The position numbers and the translations under genes were made by a program. A DNA stretch of 64,000 bases from Pseudo-nitzschia pungens (Eukaryota; Bacillariophyta; Bacillariophyceae; Bacillariales; Bacillariaceae), in NCBI GenBank assembly GCA_037355855.1, contig CM074759.1, forward strand, positions 2,790,001-2,854,000, given 5' to 3'. This document shows positions 8,580 to 16,697 of the stretch, piece after piece; position 1 is the stretch's first letter, and each line of letters opens with the position of its first letter. The notes under the pieces were generated by a model, which searched no databases, was not told where the DNA came from, and saw only the letters and a program-made list of their open reading frames with translations.

Positions 8580-9916
8580 GGTGGGGCTAGTATAGGCTTA
8601 TTAGGCGTGTTGGCTTGGGCGCTGGTAGGCTGTCAGTGTTTTCCTGTATGTAGAGGTAAAGCTGGGGGTAGCCTGGAAACAGGGTACAGCAAATGGTCCC
8701 TGGGGATCCCAAAAATTACTGGAGCACCTCACAATTTTTGCTAAAAAACAAGCAAAATTTGTCTCACAGGCTTGAAAATTTGGAGTCAAATATGATTTGA
8801 ATTGTAATACAGCAGCCCACCGGGAAGCTAGTAGCTTGAAAATTGGCTTGAAAACAGGGACCTTGAGCGGGACACTTAGGGACCAGGGAAGCTGCCTGCT
8901 TGGAAACAATGGAAGTAATTAAGGGTAGAAAACAGTATCCAGGGGCAGTTGGCTTGAAAAACAGGAACCCTGAGCGAGACACTTAGGGACCAGGGAAGCT
9001 GCTTGCTTGAAAACAGGGGCTTTAGTAGAAAGACCTAGGGACCAGGGATAGGCTTGTGTCTTGAAAACCGTGGGGGTTGCTTAATAGCAAAAAACACTTA
9101 GTAGGGAACTCGCGAACAGGGACCAGGGAAACTGTAGTCTTGAAAACAAGGGGCGATTGTAGCTGTAGTCTTGGAAACAAGAGTGCACTAAGTAGGAGGT
9201 ACTTAGGGATCAGTTGGTCTTGGCTTGAAAACAGATGTAGTAGGGGGAGCCTTAAGCAAAAACACTTAGGGACTAGGGGGCTTGGCTAGGAAACAGGGTA
9301 GCTCTTAAGTGATAGACACTTAAAGAGCAGGGGGGCTGTAGGCTTGAAAAGAGGGAGGAAACTGGAAGATATGCTCGCGCGAACTTGCAAATACTTAAGG
9401 ATCAGCGAGTAGGAACCTTCTAGAAGGGGGGGTATGTATGTGTTCGACAACTTCAACTTGAAAAGACTTAGGGAACTCAGCAAGGAACCTTGAAGAATGT
9501 AGAACGTTAAGTGGATATCACTTAAGGGGCTTGAAAGACTGTATAGCGTTAAACAATAAGGTAGCTTGAAAACAGATCGAAAAACAAACCTAGCTCGGAG
9601 ACAAAGCGGAAGCAAAACAGAATCAGCTGTAGAATTCAGTACTGGAAACTCTGTAGAAAATTATGTGTTGTTTTTGGTTGCTGCCTAATCGATCGACCGA
9701 CACTGAAACAAGCAACCAAAGCAACCAAAGGAAGCAAGGAGCATCCAAACAAAGAGCAGAATCAGATAGACAAGGTCTCTGTTAATAGGTGTAGTGCTTG
9801 GTGTTGTTGTAGGAGCTTTAGAAGTGATTGAGATATCAAAGGGAAATTGTGTGTAGAAATCTATGTGTTTTAAGTACTGGAACATCGGAACGTCGGACAA
9901 AATCGCGCGTCGCAAA
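8580..9916 (-). promoter_or_regulatory. LINE-A 5'UTR with hairpin-repeat array
   Basis: About 1.3 kb without a convincing gene. On the reverse strand it starts with the 5'-terminal motif TTTGCGACGCGCG (9916) and the small stem GTAG/TAG-ATTT-CTA. It then has many degenerate copies of a module pairing 'CCTGTTTTCAAGC' with a hairpin of the type CCTAAGTG-TTTT-CACTTAGG (visible on the plus strand as 'acacttagggaccaggga'). The same architecture occurs in LINE-B, -C, -E and -F. Such a region would normally hold the internal promoter of the LINE, which is an inference here. Confidence 0.75.
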
Positions 9917-10119
9917 ATTGTATCAAACACTACGGCATGATCCACAATGGAATACACGAAGATACCACTGTGCAATTCATTGTCGATCACATGAGTTGCC
10001 ACGAGCGACAAGCAAACAAGAAAACCAACAAAAACAACAAGAATCAAAGCAAACGCTCTAACAATCATGCCGGCAACAACAACAACAACAACAACCGAAA
10101 ACGCGGCCCAAACTTGAAC
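9917..10119 (+). pseudogene. Gypsy gag fragment, middle part (Gypsy-A)
   Basis: Encodes 'GIHEDTTVQFIVDHMSCHERQA' and an Asn/Lys-rich tail, closely matching gag residues in Gypsy-0 and Gypsy-1. The N-terminal half is missing where the 5' end of LINE-A abuts at 9916. The gag continues after the solo LTR at 10451. Gag forms the particle shell in Ty3/gypsy elements. Confidence 0.85.
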
Positions 10120-10445
10120 TGTAACATGCTAGCGTACGCTAGTAGGTTATGACTGAATAATTAACCGAATCCCATATGGGAATCGAATATAAAGATATCC
10201 ATATAGGTATGTGTCATATGTACATGTACCTGACCAACGGTCGAGTCCCAGATTGAGATATATGCCTAATCGTACGACTCGACAATGGATTAACATTTAT
10301 GGCAAGAGCATGCCTAATTTGGTAATGGTCATGCGCGTGCCAACATCAAAAAATTTCATGTATTCCAATTGCTAATATTTTTGTAAATTCTCTAAGCACA
10401 CACAATTATTCATACTACTCCGAATTTCTACCTTAGAGTGTTACA
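10120..10445 (+). repeat. Solo gypsy-type LTR inside gag
   Basis: 326 bp bounded by TGTAACA and TGTTACA, a perfect 7-bp inverted terminal repeat. It opens with 'gctagcgtacgctag', like the other gypsy LTRs here ('gctagcgtagctag'), and ends with 'ctaccttagagtgttaca'. Flanks read tgaac (10115-10119) and cgaac (10446-10450), a 5-bp duplication with one mismatch. No internal element sequence remains, so LTR-LTR recombination is the simple explanation. Confidence 0.85.
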
Positions 10446-10450
10446 CGAAC

Positions 10451-10723
10451 AACAAGAGCAATAACCACAAGAAGAATTCCAACCCTTGCAGGATTTCGGG
10501 CCACAACCACGATTGGTCTGAATGCCCCAAGAACAAGTTCTCCAAGAACTACAACAAAGGTTACACAAAGACAGGGGAGACCTTCCACACCGAAGCTCAC
10601 CTGGTATCCGGAAGCAATGAATCCTTCCAAGCCCACATGAAAGCAGCAATGGAATCATACCATTCAGAACATGGTGGCCGGACTGAAAGAAGCATCGATG
10701 GGGAACTAGTGTGGCTCCCCTGA
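10451..10723 (+). pseudogene. Gypsy gag fragment, C-terminal part (Gypsy-A)
   Basis: Resumes the gag after the solo LTR. It has the Cys/His cluster 'CRISGHNHDWSEC', the phrase 'NESFQAHMKAAMESYHSEHG' and the ending 'GELVWLP' followed by TGA (10721-10723). The same ending and stop occur in Gypsy-0 and Gypsy-2. Homology to the gypsy linker runs for a few bases more, to about 10750, where Copia-2 begins. Confidence 0.85.
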
Positions 10724-10749
10724 CTCCATGACTCCAAGCCTAATCACAT

Positions 10750-11730
10750 ACAGTAGGGGAAAGCCGTGTTGGTTGAAACAATCGCGGAGGTCTTGGCGGA
10801 ATACTCAATCCCATTCTTTAAACTTGGGAAGGGTCGTCAAGGAAGGCGGGGGAGTCGTCCTTTGTCGCCACTAGACGCTTCTCAGTTTGGTTGTAAGCAT
10901 TTGTCTGATCTAACCACGTCCTAGCAGTAGGGCGGATACCAATGAGGGGTTGGTAGCGGATCCACTCTGCAAACACCAATAGTTTCTGGGTGAGGGAGTC
11001 ACTGATACTATAGACAGCCGTAGGATCAGGACAAGCAGGGTGCCTGTAGGAAGCAAGGTTTCTGGAGAATCTGGAGATATGTTCAGGAGTGAGCTGTCGA
11101 ACAGACTCAATCATAGACAGATTGGATCGGAATAGTTCTTCAGCCGTAGTGTCATTGCAGAAGGATTCATAGATTGCAATAAGATCTTCTTCTTGCTTGG
11201 TGAGTGCCTTGCCCTTGTTGTAACCGTAAATGCCTCCAATTGCACGAGCGGCCTTGTTGGCAGCAATGAGGGCCTCCTTGTCCTTGGGGGAACCAAAATT
11301 CTTGTCCATCTGGTCCTGTAGGACTTGGAGTTGCTTGACAACCATAGCCATAGCAGTGTCGGTCTAGTTGCATGGTTGGATGGCAAAATCTGCTTCTGTG
11401 TGCACCCTAGTTCCTGGTGTCATGGCGTTGGTACTCTCCTTATTGCTCTTCTTGTTGGCCAGTTCGCGTCTCGGTGCTCTCAATTTCCTCTTGCGTCCCT
11501 GTTCCTGCTCCTGCTCCTGCTCCTGCTCCTGTTCCTGTTCCTGCTCCTGTTCCTGCTCCTGTTCCTGCTCCTGTTCCTGTTCCTGTTCCTGTTCCTGTTC
11601 CTGTTCCTGTTCCTGTTCCTGTTCCTGTTCCTGTTCCTGTTCCTGTTCCTGTTCCTGTTCCTGTTCCTGTTCCTGTTCCTGTTCCTGTTCCTGTTCCTGT
11701 TCCTGTTCCTGTTCCTGTTCCTGTTCCTGT

Positions 11731-11802
<72 letters not shown>

Positions 11803-11971
11803 CCCTGTCCCTCAGGGGGATCATCCTCCTCAGTGGGATCAATGAGCTCTTTGTTGTCCAGTTCTTCCTGGGGCTCCTCTACAGGGGGTCTTCCTTCTCC
11901 GGGGGCTCCTCCCCATGGGTATCAAGGATTGTAAGATTCTTAGGTGGTTCTTTTTCAGTAGGGGTGATCAT
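10750..11971 (-). pseudogene. Copia-2 gag, with Gln-Glu repeat tract, broken
   Basis: The stretch 11351-10818 encodes a protein like the Copia-3 gag. Both share 'EWIRYQPLIGI' followed by 'PTA.TWL', and 'GGI.GY' upstream. Tracing the same frame upstream passes a TAG near 11370, a basic segment, and then about 50 Gln-Glu dipeptides encoded by a hexanucleotide repeat (11498-11811). Upstream of that is an acidic head that needs one frameshift to reach ATG 11971. After 10818 the match to Copia-3 ('TLPK...FRQ') continues in another frame and stops near 10750. It therefore has at least one stop, two frameshifts and a lost C-terminus. Confidence 0.75.
11498..11811 (-). repeat. Hexanucleotide repeat TCCTGT/TCCTGC, about 50 units
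   Basis: Nearly perfect TCCTGY units, with TCCTGC variants at both ends and TCCTGT in the centre. In the gag frame of Copia-2 (reverse strand) it encodes alternating Gln and Glu. Long ORFs on other frames (Cys-Ser, Pro-Val, Asn-Arg) are by-products of the repeat. Confidence 0.95.
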
Positions 11972-12613
11972 TTTTGTTTTGGTTAGGCTTTGGATGGCTT
12001 CTGGATGTTTTGTAAATTGTTCCTTTTTTCAAAGAATGGCAAATTCATTGGAATAATCTTAGCCGGTTGGAATAATCTCCGGCAGTGGGTGTGCTGTAAC
12101 ATAGTGTTGATGGTGATTGCAAGAATACCTCCTGATGACATTTTGATTAGAAACTAAACCAACTAGTCGGTGATTGGCTGTCCGGTTAACTTCCTTGTTT
12201 TTAAGCTTCAATCCTTCCTTGGATCTTCAACCCAATCTTCAATCAATCAGATGTTCAATCTGGATCAGTCATTTGGCTGCAATCCACTACCAGCAGTTGG
12301 ATACTTGTAACATACTACGTGTTACATCCTGGATTCTCGTAACGTACTGAAGAGCCCCCGGATTCTTTTGTTACATCCTTTTCTTGCCCATCCATCCCCT
12401 GTGGGATCCAGGCTAAGACTTGGTGGAGCCACCACCCTGCTCTGTACTGTAGACCTAGTATGGGCCAGTCCTCTCAGGATCCCTAGGTCCTGGTATCCAG
12501 CAAAAGGGGGGCCCATTAACATCACTGTAGATCTCTTCGTCTGTCTGCTTCAAACCTGCCGTTCATATTGTATCTGCGTCTGACGTCCAAAAGGAATCTA
12601 CTGGAGGCACGTC
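11972..12613 (-). other. Copia-2 leader, no gene seen
   Basis: About 640 bp upstream of the Copia-2 gag start. It has short resemblances to the Copia-3 leader ('cccattaacatca' near 12510 and near 58827, followed in both by 'gatctc'). No LTR of Copia-2 is visible before the Gypsy-1 LTR begins at 12614. I see no ORF worth calling. Confidence 0.45.
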
Positions 12614-12951
12614 TGTGACGGGCTGGCGTAGGCACCCCTACGAGAGACTCTAAATGATTATTGAATCCCGCATGTACTCCAATATATATGGTATTCATGT
12701 ATGTATATTCGGTATATACATACATACAACGGATACTGACAAATATCAAGATATTTGGGACTCACCGATTATTGATATTATGCCCGCCGAATAATATATC
12801 CATTATTCGTCCATTCATTCCATACTCAAGAAATCATTCCCATCTCGTAAAGTATTCAACCATTCTCTTTGTAACACAATTTATTAACCTTTCATCTTTA
12901 AAATACCTCTATCCCGTATTACTCCATCTAATTCTACCTTAGACCGTAACA
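12614..12951 (+). repeat. Gypsy-1 5' LTR
   Basis: Begins TGTGACGGGCTGGC and ends GACCGTAACA. It has a long AT-rich middle with repeated 'catacata' motifs. It is almost identical to 15425-15762. It is followed directly by the palindrome CAGTAATTACTG. Confidence 0.92.
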
Positions 12952-12963
12952 CAGTAATTACTG
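12952..12963 (+). promoter_or_regulatory. Palindromic presumed primer-binding site of Gypsy-1
   Basis: CAGTAATTACTG, a perfect 12-bp palindrome directly downstream of the 5' LTR. The same 12 bases stand at 38929-38940 in Gypsy-2 and 61352-61363 in Gypsy-4. It lacks the TGG start of a usual tRNA-primed site. Confidence 0.6.
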
Positions 12964-13192
12964 TTTGTGCTTTAAAGTAGAAACAGAACCAAATCAGTAC
13001 TGAATCCAAGAAACATCCTTTATCCTAAATAACAGGTGTACATCGATACCCTGACAAGCAGAATCCTACAATCGGATCAACAAGAAAGAACCGATCGAAA
13101 TCTACGAATCGATCGAACGAAACGCCGATACGAATCGATCGAACGAAACGCCAATACGAATCGATCGAACACCGAATCAATCGAACCATACC
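12964..13192 (+). promoter_or_regulatory. Gypsy-1 leader with short tandem repeats
   Basis: Untranslated leader between the presumed primer site and gag. At about 13104-13171 the unit 'cgaatcgatcgaacgaaacg' repeats two to three times. No ORF is evident. Confidence 0.6.
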
Positions 13193-14341
13193 ATGGCAGG
13201 ACTTTACAGAGATCCACCAATCAATTACACTCCTTCCTTCAACAGGAGCAAGCCCAAAAGAACCAAGCTCTCCATTACAGATGCCAATGGACACCAAGAC
13301 AGCATGAAGATCCCTCTATTCACCGACAAAGGAGGTCTAGAAGAATTGCTCTTTGTTGAGGAAGCCTTTCGAAATGCAGCAAAGAATCTATCTCTTCCAG
13401 CAAGCAATTATTTAGGACACTTCACCAGATGCCTAAATACAGACGCCCAAAGCAAATGGATACACATGCTAGAAGATCCATTAGAAGCCGACGAATACCA
13501 ATATGAAGACAGCGTCGAAGGATATAACGCAGCAATCAATGACTTTATTAAGGAACACTATTGCAATGCAACAGACGCCAAAGACATCATGCATACATAC
13601 CTTCGAACGCTGAAGAAACCAAGCAACGTCTCTTGTAAAGACCATGCAGACCGAATGCAAATCCTCTTCAAATATACCAAAAGACTCCAAGGACATGGAA
13701 ATGACCTATCACCAACAGAAGCCAAGACCATTCTGCTGCACACCTTCCCAAGCAAATGGATCAACAGCTATGGTCTAATCCACCAAGGAATACAAGAAGA
13801 TACCACTGTACAATTCATCGTGGACCATATGAGCTGTCTAGAGCGCCAAAGAAAAAGAAAACAAGCGTCGGCCACTGATTCGGACGCTGAAAGCAACGAC
13901 AACGACAACAACAGCTCCAATTCAAACACTGACAATAACAATAGCTTGGATTCGGACGCTGACAGCGTTGACAGCAACAGCTCTAATTCCGACAGTGACA
14001 ATGAAAATGACAGTGACAGGGAAAACAAAAGCTCTGATACAGAAGACAACACAGAGCATGAGCCATCCAGTGGCAAAAGAAAATACAACAATCCTTGCAG
14101 AATCTCAGGACACAACCACGATTGGTCCGAGTGTCCAAAGAACAGATATTCCAAAAGGAGCAAAAGCAGCAACAACAGCACTGCTTCGGCTCCTAGCAAC
14201 AAAAATGGCAGCACTGCTGCTTCCACCACTACCAATGAAACCTTCCAAGCCCATATCAGGCAAGCAATAGAATCCTATTACATGGAACACGGAGGACGCG
14301 TCGAAAGAAACTATGATGGCAGTCTTACTTGGCAACCATAG
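13193..14341 (+). CDS. Gypsy-1 gag
   Basis: A 382-residue ORF from ATG 13193 (context ACCATGG, the same as the gag starts of Gypsy-2 and Gypsy-4). The start 'MAGLYRDPPINYTPSF' and the phrase 'PLFTDKGGLEELL' match the other gags. The core includes 'DTTVQFIVDHMSC' near residue 210. A very Asp/Ser/Asn-rich stretch spans about residues 225-305. A Cys/His cluster 'CRISGHNHDWSEC' follows near 303, in the place of a nucleocapsid knuckle. It ends in TAG, with a TAA two codons later. The product should be the particle shell and RNA-binding protein. The acidic insert is much longer than in Gypsy-0 or Gypsy-2. Confidence 0.9.
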   Translation: MAGLYRDPPINYTPSFNRSKPKRTKLSITDANGHQDSMKIPLFTDKGGLEELLFVEEAFRNAAKNLSLPASNYLGHFTRCLNTDAQSKWIHMLEDPLEADEYQYEDSVEGYNAAINDFIKEHYCNATDAKDIMHTYLRTLKKPSNVSCKDHADRMQILFKYTKRLQGHGNDLSPTEAKTILLHTFPSKWINSYGLIHQGIQEDTTVQFIVDHMSCLERQRKRKQASATDSDAESNDNDNNSSNSNTDNNNSLDSDADSVDSNSSNSDSDNENDSDRENKSSDTEDNTEHEPSSGKRKYNNPCRISGHNHDWSECPKNRYSKRSKSSNNSTASAPSNKNGSTAASTTTNETFQAHIRQAIESYYMEHGGRVERNYDGSLTWQP

Positions 14342-14554
14342 CCACCATAAACAACAATGAACAAAAGGATCACAGTATCCAGCACCGTGCCTTCAGCTCC
14401 CCTGGAACTGAATGCCAGATCAGCCCTGCTGACTGGGAAGACGCATGGAGGAGAACTCCCAAGAAAAGAGGGGAAGGAACCTACAGAGATTAGCCCTGTT
14501 GCAAACAAAACGTTCAAACTAAAATCCAAAGCGCTCCAGTCCGCTCCACCGTGA
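14342..14554 (+). CDS. Gypsy-1 gag-pol linker peptide, in the gag frame
   Basis: After the gag TAG and one more stop, the same frame opens at ATG 14357 and runs to 14554. The translation 'LLTGKTHGGELPRKEGKEPT' matches the linker of Gypsy-0 and Gypsy-2 at protein level. The conserved protein sequence implies that this stretch is translated in related elements, by readthrough or restart. In this copy it leads into no pol. Confidence 0.5.
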
Positions 14555-14734
14555 CGGCAACGACAATCAACCAAATAAAATAAAAGATTCAAAAATGGCA
14601 AATACAAAAACAAACACAAATCGATCTGGACGCAGATCAACTTGCAAGGGGATAGACGCTTAACGCCATGAATCAATCAATCGAATCGAATCAGAATTGT
14701 ATATCGATATCAATAAAAGGGTACAATCGCAAAA

Positions 14735-14905
14735 GGGCACAGCAGCAACAACAAGGCCAACCTTGTTACGGACAAACAAATAGTCCACAGGGGGCTCCAA
14801 AAATAAGAGAGCAATCCCACAAAATCCACATTCAAAACCCACAGAGGTGCTCTGGAGTTACAAAATCCGAAATTCCAGTAGACTGCTGCAAACAAACCCA
14901 AATAA
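14735..14905. repeat. Segment shared between Gypsy-1 and the LINE-C 5'UTR
   Basis: 'cacagcagcaacaacaag' and 'cccacagaggtgctctggag' recur in the LINE-C 5'UTR (49868-50030, and a second partial copy at 49630-49700). A weaker match is to the start of gypsy pol (16770-16830). It marks an old exchange of sequence between element types; the direction is unknown. Confidence 0.5.
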
Positions 14906-15424
14906 AGACGGGCAAAGTATCCGGCAAATCGCAACTGAATTTCTATGTAAGTTTACCCAATAACTAACTAACAATGCGTCCCCTCTCTGCTTGAACACAT
15001 ACAATCGCAGAGCAGATCCGGCAAGCAACACATCCAACGCTCGGCTTTTCACCTACCTAACTCCTATTACAGGAGGTGTTTTTATGCCTAAGAGCAATCG
15101 ATTTCGAACATCAACCTACTTTCAAAATCAGCTCCACTACCCCGAGAGGTACATCACCGTTGGGGGAGGAAAAGAATTTTCTTCGACTCTTTTTCTATTT
15201 TTACCATGTCTTTCCGACCCTTCTCAAGAACAAGAAACAGATCTTCGATTTTTTGAGTATCACAAAGAACCTTCTTCAATCCCACTTCGATCTACATTAC
15301 CATATATCTTTCGAAATATTTCAAATGGCATATATCATCTTCAACCGGTTCTCCAAACAAGCATTCAAATCCGAACCTATACTATCAAATCACATGCAAA
15401 CTTCACCTAATCATTGGGGAACTA
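14906..15424 (+). other. Gypsy-1 3' internal region, no clear gene
   Basis: About 520 bp before the 3' LTR. Part of it (15280-15424) recurs on the reverse strand at 20489-20660 next to the Gypsy-3 LTR, so it is a normal 3' internal region of this gypsy subfamily. The last bases, 'cattggggaacta', could be the polypurine tract. Reading frames are not kept between the two copies. An intron-like GTAAGT...ctaactaac...ttacag is visible at 14947-15072. Confidence 0.55.
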
Positions 15425-15762
15425 TGTTACGGGCTGACGTAGGTACCCCTACGAGAGGCTCTAAATGATTATTGAATCCCGCATGTACTTCAATATATAT
15501 AGTATTCATGTATGTATATTCGGTATATACATACATACAACGGATACTGACAAATATCAAGATATTTGGGACTCACCGATTATTGATATTATGCCCGCCG
15601 AATAATATATCCATTATTTGTCCATTCATTCCATACTCAAGAAATCATTCCCATCTCGTAAAGTATTCAACCATTCTCTTTGTAACACAATTTATTAACC
15701 TTTCATCTTTAAAATACCTCTATCCCGTATTACTCCATCTAATTCTACCTTAGACCGTAACA
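15425..15762 (+). repeat. Gypsy-1 3' LTR
   Basis: 338 bp from TGTTACGGGC to GACCGTAACA. About seven substitutions from 12614-12951. The base after it begins the Gypsy-0 gag fragment without a break. Confidence 0.9.
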
Positions 15763-16370
15763 GCAAGGAGCATGCTGACCGGATCCTTATCCTCATGAAG
15801 TACACTTGGAAACTAGAGGGGAGCAGTGCGCCTCTCTCCAGAGTGGAGAAACTCACCATTCTCCTACACTCCTTCCCCTCTGCATGGAGCGAGAACTACA
15901 GGATTATCCACAGTGGAATTCAAGAAGACACCACAGTCCAATTCATTGTGGACCACATGAGCTGTCACGAGCGCCAAGCCAACAAGAAGAGCAACAAGAA
16001 TAACAATAAACAGCAGAAGCGCTCAAACAACCCAAACAACAACAACAACTCTCGTAAAAGAAACTCCCATTCTAATCACAAAGGGAACCACAACAAGAAG
16101 AAATCCAACCCTTGTAAAATCCCAGGCCACAATCATGATTGGTCTGAGTGTCCAAAGAATCGATTCTCCAAGAACTACAACAAAGGCTCCAGCAACAACC
16201 AAACTGAGTCTTTCCACACTCATACTCAAGCTCTCATGATACCTGGAAGCAATGAAACCTTCCAAGCTCACATCAACCCAGCACGAGACGCCGCAATTGA
16301 AGAATACCATGCCAATCATGGTGGTCAAACCGAAAGGAGTATCAATGGGGAACTTGTGTGGCTCCCCTGA
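15763..16370 (+). pseudogene. Gypsy-0 gag, C-terminal two-thirds
   Basis: Begins in the middle of the gag codon for 'CKEHADR' directly after the Gypsy-1 LTR and stays open to the TGA at 16368-16370. It shows 'KLTILLHSFPSAW', 'GIQEDTTVQFIVDHMSCHER', an Asn/Lys-rich stretch, the Cys/His cluster 'CKIPGHNHDWSEC' and the ending 'GELVWLP'. The N-terminal part is missing. A linker and pol follow in the same frame. Confidence 0.88.
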
Positions 16371-16697
16371 ATCTCCAAAGGCTCCAGGCCTAAGAAGCCC
16401 CCGGCTTCCGCTAAACCAGCAATCACCTTGCCTCCAGCTCCCCGGGAACTGGATGCCACCACAGCCCTGCTATTTGGGATGACGCATGGAGGAGATCTCC
16501 CAGATAAAGAGGGGAAGGAACCTACAGGATGGAGTCCTGTTGAGCGCTCAGCAACAACAAAAACAGTTCAATTCTCTGCCACAGAGAACCAATCGAACAT
16601 GGATTCGAATCGAAAACAACCAAATCGATCCAAGGGTACAGACGCAAACAAATCAATCACCGATTGAAATCAGACAGCAGCAATAAATAGACCACTC
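16371..16697 (+). pseudogene. Gypsy-0 gag-pol linker, in frame with gag and pol
   Basis: In the gag frame this translates to 'KPAITLPPAP', then 'GMTHGGDLPDKEGKEPTGWS' and 'PVERSA', all shared with Gypsy-2. A second TGA lies near 16663-16665. The frame then enters pol at 'RPLLSMARNWSTG'. See the finding on gag-stop-pol organisation. Confidence 0.65.

Larger units (their letters stand above)
640..9916 (-). mobile_element. LINE-A: non-LTR retrotransposon, ORF1 and 5'UTR only, split by Copia-1
   Basis: Reverse-strand LINE of the same family as the complete LINE-C. Its 5' end is at 9916 (terminal motif TTTGCGACGCGCG). It then has a 5'UTR (8580-9916) and ORF1 (8579 down to about 642). Everything downstream of the middle of ORF1, including ORF2 and the 3'UTR, is missing because a forward LINE 3' end abuts it at about 640. 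Copia-1 sits inside ORF1 with a 5-bp target duplication. Confidence 0.85.
12614..15762 (+). mobile_element. Gypsy-1: LTR element with gag but no pol
   Basis: Two 338-bp LTRs with about seven differences enclose a leader, an open gag, a gag-pol linker and about 900 bp without pol. The flanks do not match (acgtc on the left, gcaag on the right). The two LTRs may therefore have come from different copies, or flanking sequence was lost. It would need enzymes from another element to move. Confidence 0.8.

Noticed and set aside
11325..12056. Long ORFs of poly-Leu/Phe, Cys-Ser, Pro-Val and Asn-Arg over the hexanucleotide repeat
   Set aside because: They are translations of the repeat in frames other than the gag frame and have no other sequence support.
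13860..14060. Asp/Ser-rich run as a separate acidic host protein
   Set aside because: It is in frame inside the Gypsy-1 gag, with conserved gag sequence on both sides.
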